Source: Beta vulgaris subsp. vulgaris | Lineage: Eukaryota > Streptophyta > Magnoliopsida > Caryophyllales > Amaranthaceae | Length of the DNA: 64,000 bases | Assembly: GCF_026745355.1 (NCBI RefSeq) | Contig: NC_079209.1 | Span: 51,195,585 to 51,259,584 of the forward strand | Reading direction: 5' to 3' | Shown: positions 22,700 through 33,033 of the stretch, piece after piece | How the letters are laid out: each line of letters starts with the position of its first letter | How positions within the stretch are numbered: the first letter of the stretch is position 1 | Position numbers and translations under genes: made by a program | The notes under the pieces: generated by a model | The model's database searches: none | What the model saw: only the letters and a program-made list of their open reading frames with translations | What the model was told of the DNA's origin: nothing

Positions 22700-23207
22700 T
22701 TTCTCATTTAGAGGAACATATATTAGCATTGAGCAAGAAAATAAGTCTTATATATAATACACTTAGGTATTTGATAAAAGTTGTACTCCCTTCATTGCTA
22801 ATTGATGTTTTTATTTGAAATGGCACTATTTAAAATTTCATAAAATCTTCTAAATATATCCCAATATATAAGGAAAAAAAAACATAGTCATCTAGGGTTC
22901 TATCTGATCTGCACTTAAATAATATAAATTTTTAAAATTTTTTTACTAATTCGTAATTACATATTTTTTTTTGGCAATTTAGTAGATACTCATTACATTA
23001 TGAAGATTGTACTCATTCCGCTCTTCATAGAGGGTCGAGGATGCATATTAGAGTGCTCGTGCAACTTTTCGATTTTCTCTATTAAAGACATCGTTGATTA
23101 GATTACCAAAGAGTTTCTGATCTACTTAATTGCATAGTTTGGGTCAATTCTCAAGGGTATTAGTTTAAAAATCAGTTGAAAAAGTTTCTCATGTGGAGGG
23201 TTATCTC
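22700..23207. other. intergenic, AT-rich
   Basis: No gene. 22,784-22,960 resembles one half of another Stowaway-like MITE (TACTCCCTTCATTGC, CATAGTCATCTAGG), but the other end is not clear. Confidence 0.4.
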
Positions 23208-24088
23208 CTAACCTTTTTTTTTTCTTATTCCCGAGTTTTCAAAAAAATTCACCGGATAGCCCTTATGTTTTCAAAATTAACGAGGTACCCCTAAGTTTAA
23301 AATAATACATTCAAATGCCCTTAATGACTAACGTCGTTAATCACCGTTAGTCATTAATCCTAATTTTTTTTAAAAATCCTAATTAATCACTAATCCTAAC
23401 CTAAGTCTCCATCCTAACCCTTACCCCTAATCCTAACCCCTACCCCACCCTCCCACAACCAAAGCAGCCCCCCACCCCGCAGCCCCCCTTCCCCGCGGCG
23501 CCCTCATCCCAAACCCAGTTCCCCTACCCCTCCCCCACACCACCCGCAGTCCAAACCCAGTTCCGATCCCCCACCCCTCCCCTACGTCGTCCCCTCGGAA
23601 CAGCCCCTCCCCCCCACTCTTGCGCCCGCCATAGCACCACCCCCCTTCCCTTTTTGCACCCCACCCAACCTTAAATTTTTCCTGCTCGTTGCGAAAATCG
23701 AAGTGGTGGGGGGCTGACAAGGCTGTGGGGGTTAGGGGAGGGAGGGTGCGCGTGGGTGGGTTGCGGTGGGGGTGAGGGCTACAAGGGTGGGGTGGGGGAT
23801 GGGGTGGTGGTGGGGTGGTAGTGAGTTTAGAGTTAGGGTTAGGGTTTGAATTAGGGGTTAGGGTTAGGGTTAGGGCAGGGTTAGAAGTTAGATGTTAGGG
23901 TTTACTTAGGTTAGTTAGGTTAATTAGGATCTAATGACGTTTAAGACTAACAGTGTTAACCACCGTTAGTCATTAAGGGCATTTGGATGTATTGTTATTA
24001 AACTAATTGGCATCTGATGAATTTTGAAAACATAAGGGGTATTTGGTGAATTTTTTGAAAACTCGGGAGTATTTGGTAAAAAAACCTA
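23208..24088. mobile_element. foldback/TIR element with GC-rich core and telomere-like repeats
   Basis: Left end CCCGAGTTTTCAAAAAAATT and right end AATTTTTTGAAAACTCGGG are inverted. The match continues inward through CCCTTATGTTTTCAAAATT / AATTTTGAAAACATAAGGGG and ATGCCCTTAATGACTAACG / GTTAGTCATTAAGGGCAT, giving arms of over 150 bases. The core is C-rich on the left (CCTAACCC-type repeats) and G-rich on the right, with several exact GGGTTAG units at 23,830-23,885. The arginine/glycine-rich open frame at 23,433-23,720 is compositional. No transposase is present. The exact end bases and target duplication are unclear. Confidence 0.75.
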
Positions 24089-24231
24089 AAAAAATACATA
24101 ATTTCGTATATAATATATTAATAATCAAAGATATACATCAACAAGTGTACATGAGTGATGTTCTCCGATGATTACAATAATATATAATGTCTTTATTCAA
24201 TTAAGAAATTCATCGATCAATTCAAAGTTGA

Positions 24232-26519
24232 TCAACTAAAAGGGGTAGGAATGGCAAACAAATTGTTTTTCCTCCTCATTGTCAAACCATAGGATTCATC
24301 CATGTCCAAGTCTTCCGGTCGAAGTTCATGAGCTAACTTCCAATCAAAATGGTAAAGCAACATTGCTAGTGGTAGTTCAATATTAGCTATCCCTAGTGTC
24401 ATACCAGGACACCTTCTCCTACCTGCTCCAAAGGGAATTAGCTCAAAATTGTTTCCTTTAAAATCCACAGAACAATCTTCAAATCTTTCAGGATAAAATT
24501 CCTCAGGATTAGTCCAATATTCAGGATCTCTTGCAATAGCCCATGCATTTACAACGACTCGAGTTTTGGGAGGTATATCATAAGAATAGATTTGGCATCT
24601 CTCCATAGATTCTCTAGGGACCAAAAGAGGGACTGGAGGATGGAGTCTTAAGGCTTCTTTTACTACCAGTTTTAAGTACTTGAGCTCATGTAGCTTTGAC
24701 TCATTAACAAGTCCTTTATCTTGGCATAATACTTCTCGTACCTCGATTTGTGCCTTCTCCATTACTCTTGGATTCTTTAGTAACTCCGACATTGTCCATT
24801 CTAATGTGGCTGATGAATTTTCACTTCCACCTCCCAAAAGCTCCTGTAAACATACCAATTACATATAAATTGTACATGGCAATAATACATGGCAAAATTA
24901 ATCATCAATATCACAAACTATGGCGTGGGTGTACACAATACCACCAACTCTGATTAGTAGCCAAAACATCCCAAATTATTGACGTGGGTATAACAATTAA
25001 CGAGTGTCATAAATGATAATGAGCCCTCTTAATAACATGTAATTCTTCAAATTTGTACACTATTGAGCATATTTGAGTCATAAACTTGTACTCTACTTAC
25101 CAATATTACTCCCTTAATGTTATCAGTTGTCAAGCAAAAATCATTAGGGTTGTCAACGTGGTCCTTGTGATATTTCAAAAGAACATCCACCAAATCTTCC
25201 TCCATTTTACCCTGTTCCTTTTTAGATTGATGCTCTGCAATTATAGGATCAAGTATTCTATCAGATTCCTTAGTAAATTTTTGAAATTTCCTTTTACCGA
25301 TTGCTTGAAGCAATTTGACTGAAGGATAGACATCTGCAGGGCAAAAACCAGTGCAAGTTTGGGTTACTCCTGCTGTAAATGCTCTCAATGCTGCTTGCTC
25401 CTTCCCTTTTGTACCAAAAGTTGCTCTGAAATATATAGGACCATCAAACAACAGATTATGTCATGGTTCTTACTTCTTAGCTAGTTTTAACCTCTTTCCT
25501 TTTTTTTACTTGCTACGTTTAATTCATGTGCTTACTGCTTACCTTGCCCTTAATTGTGATTAATAAATAATAAAACATTAGCCTGCAAGATTTTGTTGAA
25601 TTTATCTCAATATATATATTTACAAGATTTCAAAAGTTATACATATATCTGCAGGGTGGGTACTTAGCTTGTTGGCTTTTTGGTGAGGGTCGGGTATAAG
25701 GACAGATTCTTTGCATAATTGAAAATCAAATAAACATAGACATCAATTTTTTTTGCTCTCTACATATACTTGGAGAGTGTCCAATATGCTTCTAAGTGTA
25801 TTCGCTCCGATATAATTATTCATCCTCTCTACCTAACAAAAATACACTCGTTGCATAATAAAAATAATAATGTGCAAGTTGATTAGCATGTTACAGAAAA
25901 AAAACTTAAAGACACCCTCATAATATCTAGCCTAAAAAAAATACGAACATTAGCTACGTACGTACCTACACATAACATCGCAAGCAAGGTTAAAAAACTT
26001 GTTGCTGAGATTAACAACAGAACCAACTTCCTTCCCAACAACCTTCAACAAATTTTCAGTCTCCTCCTCCCTAATCAACCGAAACGAGTCAACTCGTTTC
26101 ACAGTGAACAACTCGAGCGTCGAAATCTTCCTCACTTGTCGCCAATACTCGCCGTAGGGTGCTAACCCTATGTCCTTACAATCATAGAACACCTCCTTAC
26201 CTACCATGAGCTCCGGACGGTTGCAAAACACTGCATCATGGGTTTTCATCACCTCTTTCGCCATGTCGGCCGAGGCGACTATAATAGTAGGTACTTGGCC
26301 GAGTTGGAGCATCATAACTCGGCCGTATTTCTTAGACAACTCGGCGAGACGGCGGTGTGGAAGGGTGTTTTTTGAAGAGAGCAAGTGGAGGTTGCCTATA
26401 AAAGGCAGCTTTGGAGGGCCTGGTGGTAATTTGGAAGGTGGTTTTTGCATGAATTTTATGATGTAGGTGAGTAAGGTGACAAGAATTATTAAGAGTGGAA
26501 ATTGTAGGAGAGCCTCCAT
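24232..26519 (-). CDS. CYP71-clade cytochrome P450, intact, 3 exons, 496 aa
   Basis: Exons 26,519-25,966, 25,425-25,101 and 24,843-24,232 join in frame at GT-AG junctions to 496 codons, the usual P450 length. In order: an N-terminal membrane anchor (MEALLQFPLLIILVTLLTY), the proline hinge LPPGPPKLPFIGN, the C-helix WRQVRK, the I-helix, the K-helix EALR, PERFEDC, and the heme loop FGAGRRRCPG with the axial cysteine. The I-helix reads GGSENSS: Asn stands where the sister gene (AGSETSS) and most P450s have the oxygen-activating Thr. As a family member it should be an ER-bound, NADPH-P450-reductase-dependent oxygenase of specialised metabolism. The substrate is unknown. It is arranged head to tail with the P450 at 5,349-13,417, a tandem duplicate. 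TATA box at 26,571-26,580. Confidence 0.92.
24886..24990. repeat. fragment of a TIR element in P450 intron 2
   Basis: GGCAAAATTAATCATCAATA, AACTATGGCGTGGGTG and TAGTAGCCAAAAC match in order the left terminal repeat of the element at 48,532-49,135. The other end is missing or degraded. Confidence 0.45.
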
Positions 26520-26570
26520 TGTTTAGATAGCTTAGCTAATAAAGCTCTTAGATCATGTTACTTGCTAACT

Positions 26571-26580
26571 CTTTATATAA
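26571..26580 (-). promoter_or_regulatory. TATA box of second P450
   Basis: TTATATAAAG on the minus strand about 56 bases upstream of the ATG at 26,519. Placement is equivalent to that in the sister gene. Confidence 0.55.
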
Positions 26581-26734
26581 CACTTTTGGGTTCATTCACA
26601 TAATAAACCATAATTTGGTTGCTTGGTACACACACCGACACACGCTATAGTTGAGGCCTTGAGGGTGATGAGACCCATTTTGCCTTATATTTATGAGCAA
26701 AACTATATATTGACAAACATGAAAATAAAAAAAA

Positions 26735-27084
26735 AGGAAAAATTGACAATAGAGGTCTGAACTTTGGGTGATAATTTTTAAAAGATCTGAACTATTGATT
26801 AACCTGGATAGGTCCCAACTTTAGGGGGTTTTAGCTTTTAGCGGGCCTTAGTGACTTAAAACTGGCTTAATAGGTCATCACTTGTAAAACTTGGGTCACA
26901 TCAGAAGGGTTAATTGAGAAAAGGATGTAGAAACTATGTGAGATTTAAAAAAAAAAATCTTCAATTTTAAGTCATCGAGGCCCGCTAAAAGTTAAGATTC
27001 CCTAAAGTTGGGACCTATGCAGATTACTCAATAATACCTTTTAACAATTATCACCCAAAGTTCAGACCTTTATCAATTTTTCCT
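26735..27084. mobile_element. long-TIR MITE, ~350 bp
   Basis: AGGAAAAATTGACAATAGAG / CTTTATCAATTTTTCCT are inverted. The match continues through GGTCTGAACTTTGGGTGATA / ATTATCACCCAAAGTTCAGA, GGTCCCAACTTTAGG / CCTAAAGTTGGGACC and TTTTAGCGGGCCT / AGGCCCGCTAAAA, so the arms are about 140 bases each. No coding capacity. It lies upstream of the second P450 promoter. Confidence 0.75.
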
Positions 27085-27509
27085 AAAAAAAAAATAAAAA
27101 AAAGTAAAGGCTTACAACACCACCAAGCCAAGTATGATTGATATATATAGTGGAGTCCTGTATTATTGGGGCAATGATAAAAGGTGAAGCAATTTTCAGA
27201 ACACCAAGATCACGTTGTTGATTTATTTTTTCGATATGATTGGTGCCCTAGTGTTTGTCTCAGCTCATCTTGACATTATTATTGGGTGGTACCCTGGTGA
27301 AATTAAAGTATGTGGGTTTGCGTTAAAAAAATATTTAATTAGTGGTGATCAGCTCCCCTTCGCTGATTGTTTTCGAAGAGTGACTGAAAGATTGAGAGTC
27401 ATATTAGTGGTGTTGTTAAAGTGTGATTGAAAGATTCATGATAAACTTTGTTGGTGTTACTTTAATAATGGTGGATTGTCTGTTAAATCATCAACGTGGC
27501 TAGCATATA
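27085..27509. other. intergenic, no gene
   Basis: Contains a chance 71-codon open frame (27,215-27,430) without a recognisable domain. Nothing else seen. Confidence 0.4.
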
Positions 27510-27526
27510 ATTTAACTTATCAATAT

Positions 27527-27640
27527 TTTTTTTTATCCATATGAGCCACAAAGTATAAAGAAGGGGAGAGGAGATTCGAACCTGTGACCTACCGTTCACA
27601 GCACTTCAATCTTAACCATTAGGTCAAGACATTCTTGATT
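27527..27640 (-). mobile_element. tRNA-derived SINE, 114 bp, with TSD
   Basis: Minus strand: A-box-like CTTGACCTAATGGTTAAG, B box GGTTCGAATCTCC, CCCCTTCTTTATACTTTGTG, and an A-rich end ATAAAAAAAAA. Flanking ATTTAACTTATCAATAT (27,510-27,526) and ATCTAACTAATCAATAT (27,641-27,657) match at 15 of 17 positions, a convincing target duplication. Same family as 8,583-8,700. It is unusually short for a SINE. Confidence 0.8.
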
Positions 27641-27657
27641 ATCTAACTAATCAATAT

Positions 27658-28020
27658 CATCACAAGCTAACTTTTTTTATTATTATTGGAAAGTTGTTAA
27701 TTCAACACCAAAAATCAAAGTATTTTTGTAGCAGTTACATCACAATATATGTTTTAATATCTCTTCGACATATTCTTTACCATATGGAAGCATCACTCTA
27801 TCCGCAGCCCCATAATGCAAAAATGCTAATCAGTAATCATGAAACACGAGATCATCTTTCATCCCTTGCCAACTCTCATAACCAAAGTTACCATATTATA
27901 TGGATATTAGTGTGAGGTGAGCGATCATATTCAAAAAGACAGGTAGGAGAGGTATATGAAAAAAGGCTCCAATTGAAATAATCTCCAAAAAAAAATTATC
28001 ATCATAAGTTTATCACTTTT
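27658..28020. other. intergenic, no gene
   Basis: AT-rich, one chance 73-codon open frame, no feature recognised. Confidence 0.4.
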
Positions 28021-28226
28021 AGGACCTGTTCTCTCCAACTTATTTTCAGTTTAGTTCAATTCAGTTTAGTTTAGTACAGATCAATTCAGTTCAGTTCAGT
28101 ACAGATCAATTCAGTACTTTTACTCTCACATATCACTATTCATTTCAATTCAGTTCAATTCAGTTCAGTTCAGTTAAATTCAGTTCAGTTCAATTCAGTT
28201 GTTTTACGCCAAAGAGAATAGGCCCT
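28021..28226. mobile_element. ~206-bp MITE made of TTCAG repeats
   Basis: Ends AGGACCTGTTCTCT and AGAGAATAGGCCCT are inverted with one mismatch in the core. The interior is mostly short TTCAGTT / TCAATTCAG units in direct order, interrupted by a unique CTTTTACTCTCACATATCAC segment. No coding capacity. Probably hAT-like, but the target duplication is not resolved. Confidence 0.6.
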
Positions 28227-29135
28227 TATGCCAATTGAATGGTCATGATGCCACTAGTTCATTACTTAGGCCTTGTACACTTGGCAAAAAAATTCGTGGT
28301 TAATTGACACATAGGATTTCACGGCCTTACGACATGACAACTAAGCAAATGTATAACGTTTTTTATTGGTAATAAGGATTTAAAAATCAGAAATTAATTG
28401 TCTATTGGCAATTAAAATATGCATTTTAAAAATCCGAAATTGACAATTAATAAATATAGGCAAAATTAAGGTTGATTGAGAAATTAAAATCCTTATCATA
28501 AGTTATATTTTTAAAAGGAATTCTTTTATTTCCGCCTATATTATATAAAGATTATAATTTCGGATATTTATGTTAATTGGCTATTCAAAACCCGAATTTA
28601 TGGTTGATTAGCAATTAATGTAAATCATGCATCTGATTAATAAATTATTTTCATTATCATATTTGACTTCTTAAGCAATCGGAAAGGTAACTAATATGGG
28701 TATGATTGATTATCGGCCAAATATAAATGGGAATTGGGATCATGATATCAATTGACAAATTGATTTCATAAAAAATGCAAATTATGTTTTATTCCTAAAC
28801 ATAACATTTTCGAGTGAATTAACTATCAAATACACGTGGACGCCCTATGTGATAACTTTGATTTGATTGTGCTCTACATTTGCTTGGTTAATACTTTATG
28901 AGCTTGCCACGTAGGATTTAAGATTTTGCTTTAGATAATTATATCGATTACCAACCTTCCTTTTACAATCGTACGACCTCCGATCCGTTCTTTTGTAATT
29001 GAAAGTTGAAACATTTCTCTTATTTGAAACTTTTATATTAATTACAATGTTTTCTTAGTTGGTAATATCTTTTTTTTTTTCTCTTTCCTGTCACATGATA
29101 AGTCCCACTTTTTATATATCTCTTCTCTTCATATA
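28227..29135. other. intergenic, no gene
   Basis: Contains weak repeats of TTAATTG(G/A)CAATTA type (28,300-28,720), perhaps an old MITE. No protein or RNA gene recognised. Confidence 0.4.
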
Positions 29136-29387
29136 CTCCCTCCATCTTCTTTTAGTTGTTACATTTTGCCATTTTCGAGTGTCTCAATTTGCTTGCTACA
29201 TTTGCTAAACATTTCTACTTTTAGTATATTATCCACGTATTATTTACCTCTATACCCTTATTTTTGTCTTCATTGCACAAAAAGACAACTACTTTATGCT
29301 TAACTGCTCTACTTTCAATGGTCCACACATGTTTTCCTTAGCAATTGTACAAAAGTAAATGTAGCAACTAAAAAAAGATGGAGGGAA
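29136..29387. mobile_element. Stowaway-like MITE
   Basis: CTCCCTCCATCTTCTTTTAG / CTAAAAAAAGATGGAGGGA inverted ends, next to TA dinucleotides, about 252 bp. Confidence 0.75.
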
Positions 29388-29544
29388 TAACTATTTTAAA
29401 AACTGCGTCAACTAATGATGTTGCAATAAGAACAACTAGTCTTATATGCACGTGATGTGCGTTAAATTACATAAATTATAATTGGCTGAAAAAATATATA
29501 GCTTTAAAAATCTATTTAATCACGACAATAATGGCAATGTTTTA

Positions 29545-29921
29545 CTCCCTCCGTCCCACAATATAAGTTCTGGTTCTATTTTTACACAGGAATTAAGGTA
29601 AAGTGGAATCTTGTTTTATTTGGATAAAGATATTCATTTTTATTGAAAAATACTTATATTATCATATCTTTTTTAACAAAAAATAAAAAACTGAACATTA
29701 ATGTTACATTGTTTAATGTGTAGAGGAGTTTAATGGGGTAGAAGATTCCATGTTATCATTAATAATAGTGCATTGGAAGCTGAAATTATGAGGGCATTTT
29801 GAGAATTAAATTATTTTCATGAGGGTATTTTAGATATAATTATTGATTGAAAATAGAAATAGGACTTATATTCTGGGACACCTTATAAGAAAACATGACT
29901 TATATTATGAAACGGAGGGAG
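29545..29921. mobile_element. Stowaway MITE
   Basis: Begins CTCCCTCCGTCCCACAATAT and ends TTATATTATGAAACGGAGGG with a following AG. The inner match extends through ATAAGTTCTGG(T)TCTATTTT / AAAATAGAAATAGGACTTAT. TA precedes the left end. The right TA has mutated. Confidence 0.75.
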
Positions 29922-30145
29922 CACAATTTAAATATTACATAAGGGTATTTTAGATATTTTAGAGAAACACCAAAGTCCTCAGGTATTCACTTGTAAAATA
30001 GAGATTTTATATGAGGGTGTATTTATATAGTAATACTTTTAGAGTAATTACTGTTTTTTGGATTTTTTTTTCGGATTTCCTCCTCTATCCTTATATAATG
30101 GATTAACCATTAAAGTATTTCATATAAAAAAAAAATGTAGTGCAT
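29886..30145. repeat. direct repeat, copy A (partner 33034-33558)
   Basis: Shares with 33,034-33,558 the ordered blocks AAGAAAACATGACTTATATT, AGCACAATTTAAATA, GGGTATTT(T)AGATATTTTAG, AGGTATTCACTTGTAAAATA, TTTCCTCCTCTATCCTTATA and AAAAATGTAGTGCATA. Copy A lacks the MITE that interrupts copy B. Confidence 0.8.
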
Positions 30146-30387
30146 AGTGCTTGGTAGTCTTGATTGCACGCGCGCATTGGACTTGGAAAAATTGTCCGGC
30201 CGCATAGAAAGGTCAATACACACGAGGTGACTACGGACATCCTACAATAATGCTTGAAGCAGTCGCCTCGGTGGACCTTTGGATATGGCATGTATTTTTT
30301 GGTGTGGCTGGTTCGAACAACAACCTTAATGTCTTGAGTACTATCTTACAGATGATATTAATGGTAGTGATTACATTCAATGTTATT

Positions 30388-30815
30388 AGGATCGAGATCA
30401 TATTTTGAATCGTATGGGTTGATAGGATCGAATCGATGGGATCGGATCGTAGGATCGTAAGATCCTATAATTTCGTAAGATAGAGATAATTATGCTAGAA
30501 TATAGTGAGAAATTCATATTAAAATTTTACACAAATTAAGGTGATAGTTTTTCAATACTATAAGATTTAAGTAACATGCAACCAAAACCTAATAGGAGAA
30601 ATATAATATGTGAAATTACTTTCTTGATTTTTTGTATAGGATCGGATCTTAGAGTATAGGATCGTAGAATCATAGGATCCTACTATATGATTTTTTTGTG
30701 GTTGGGTAGGAAAATTAAGATCCTACAAAATTAAGATACTACGTAAGATCGGAATCGATTAAGTCCTTTCGGATCGTAGAATCGTAGGATCATAAGCTCC
30801 GGATTGGGATTTTAA
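30388..30815. repeat. GGATCGTA-rich element
   Basis: Multiple GGATCGTA / TAGGATCCTA units in both orientations at its two ends, with an AT-rich centre. CAATGTTATTA at the left and TAATAACAATG at the right are exact inverted flanks. Probably a non-autonomous DNA transposon. No coding capacity. Confidence 0.55.
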
Positions 30816-31033
30816 TAACAATGACTACAATATGGGGTACTATCTTACAGATGATATATATCCTGAATGGACCACATTCGTTAAAAATCTATCTATAATT
30901 TAGTTCCAATTAATAATAAGTGAGTATTATGTCAAACATAATATACAAAAGATGAATAACAAGTGGGACCTACTTAAGCAACAAGTGTATTGGCTAAACC
31001 ATTGGAGGTGTTTTGGCTCAATTAGTAGATTAT

Positions 31034-32935
31034 ACACCAAGGTGTAGGATGAGCATCCTACACCTTGTCCAAAACTACGTAGTTTTGATGGTTTTAGAGG
31101 AGCCAAAAGTTGACAGGCTTTTGGTAGTATTTATGAAAGTGGGTCAGCTCTTTCTCTCTCATCACTCACTCATTCCCTCCTTTTCTCTCTCATTTATTTT
31201 TCAAGAACCATTTCAATTCTCTCTCTCATTTATTTTGTTCTTCATTTATTTCTCCCTTATTTTCATTCATTTGTATTATAAATTTCCAAATGTTGATATT
31301 TGATTTTTTTTATGTTTTGCATTTTTAAAACTTTTTTTGATGTACAAATGCATATGGTTTGATGTACAATAATATACGAGTGTACATTTGGGGATTTTCA
31401 GTGATCAAAGTAATGACTATCAGTGTACATTGTGATTTATCCTTATTTACGTTGGTTGCTGTACCTTTTTTTATTATTATTAGCTCCACCTACAGTTGCA
31501 TGTACATGCACGTACCTAGCATGTACACTTTGTTGACATTCATGTACATTAACTGGGTTAACGTTACAATCATGTTGTTATGTGTTGACCTTTTGTTTTA
31601 ATACTCATATTGAGTTATTTTTTTTGTTTTGGATGTCTATTATTGTTCATTGTGTGTTATTGACGATTTTATGGGGGGATGTCATTGTACATTTTGATTT
31701 TGTTAATGAACAACCACGAAGCCAAGAATGTACAAAGGACATAATAGAATAAAAGTAACCCAATTCCTAAAGCTGATGTCAAGTGAGTAATTTGCAATCT
31801 TTGTACACTGGTGTGTTGATGTTTGTTCGCTAATGAAATTAAATATGTACAATTACAGTCCTATACCTCGTAGTGCTCCAGGTGCCACAAAAAAAACTCA
31901 ATATGGGTATTAAAACAAAAGGTCAATACATAACAACATGATTGTAACCCAGTTAATGTACATGAATGTCAACAAAGTGTACATGCAAGGTACGTGCATG
32001 TACATGCAACTGTATGTGGAGCTAATAATAAAAAAAGGTACCGCAACCAACGTAAATAAGGATAAATCACAATGTACACTGATGGTCATTACTTTGATCA
32101 CTGAAAATAAGGATACATTATTGTTTGATTGAATGTTCACTGGATATGACTCAATGTACAATTATTCTAGCAAGATTGTTCAATTATTAAGCCTAAATGT
32201 ACATGTTATGACTGAATGTTCAAGTTATTTTATAGAGCTGACTTTGTTCTGTGTACATTAAAGTTGCGTTAATGATCATTGTGTATGACTAAATATACAT
32301 TAGCTTCACTAACATGCATGCATAACATATTCTATAGACACAAAAAAAAAAAAAAAAAAAACTCAATATGGGTACTAGATTAAAAGGTCAACACATAACA
32401 ACATGATTGTAACCCACTTAATGTACATGAATGTCAACAAAGTGTACATGCAATGTACGTGCATGTACATGCAACTGTAGGTGGAGCTAATAAAAAAAAA
32501 AGGTTCCGCAACCAACGTAAATAAGGATAAATCACAATGTACACTGATAGTCAATACTTTGATCACTGAAAATCCCCAAATGTACACTCGTATATTATTG
32601 TACATCAAACCATATGCATTTGTACATTAAAAAAAATTTTAAAAATGCAAAACAGAATATAAAATCAAATATCAACATTTGGAAATTTAAAATAGAAATG
32701 AATGAAAATAAGGGAGAAATAAATGAAGAACAAAATAAATGAGAGAGATAATTGAAATGGTTCTTGAAAAATAAATGAGAGAGAAAAAAAGGGAATGAGT
32801 GAGTGATAAGAGAGAAAGAGCTGCCCCACCTAAAAATTCTGCCAAAAGCCTGCCAAATTTTGGCCCTCCTAAAAGCATCAAAACTACGTAGTTTTGGCCA
32901 AGGTGTAGGTTCCTCATCCTACACCCTGGTGCAGG
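31034..32935. mobile_element. 1.9-kb inverted-repeat element rich in TGTACA
   Basis: Left arm 31,034-31,605 and right arm 32,375-32,935 are inverted copies. Shared blocks include AAAACTACGTAGTTTT, TTCTCTCTCATTTATTTT, TGTACAATAATATACGAGTG, GTGTACATTGTGATTTATCC, TAGCTCCACCTACAGTTGC and TAACATGATTG/CAATCATGTTG. A third partial copy (31,907-32,115) lies in the spacer in the right-arm orientation. TGTACA and its ATGTACAT extension recur throughout. Near-identical 76-83-codon frames in the three copies are shared DNA and not evidence of a protein. No transposase seen. Possibly a Mutator-type foldback. Confidence 0.75.
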
Positions 32936-33033
32936 ATCTAAATTGCCGTTTTGGCTTACAGTAGAGTTTAGCTAGATAAATCCAGGTGGCACTCTAAGCC
33001 AAATTCCATTTTACCTACCATTGAAGTTGCTCT

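Larger units (their letters stand above)
21296..22700. repeat. ~270-bp tandem duplication, first copy interrupted by a MITE
   Basis: 21,300-21,487 plus 22,336-22,400 forms one copy and 22,440-22,680 a second. Shared blocks in order are AATCATTTTTA, AATTTCA(T)TT, AATAATGT(T/C)ATTAT, TTTGATA(C/A)AA, TTATCATG(G/A)AGAAATA, then TGATATAACTT and AAAGTGCAT. The MITE at 21,488-22,335 separates the two parts of copy one exactly at GAAATA|TGATATAAC. Confidence 0.7.

Noticed and set aside
23433..23720. 95-codon glycine-rich frame, minus strand
   Set aside because: Same reason: the GC-rich core of the foldback element opens frames on several strands.
31359..32608. Three near-identical peptides (MMYNNIRVYIWGFSVIKV type) in the palindromic element
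   Set aside because: They come from three copies of the same repeat DNA. There is no start context, splice signal or known family, and changes among copies are not biased to synonymous sites as far as I can see.
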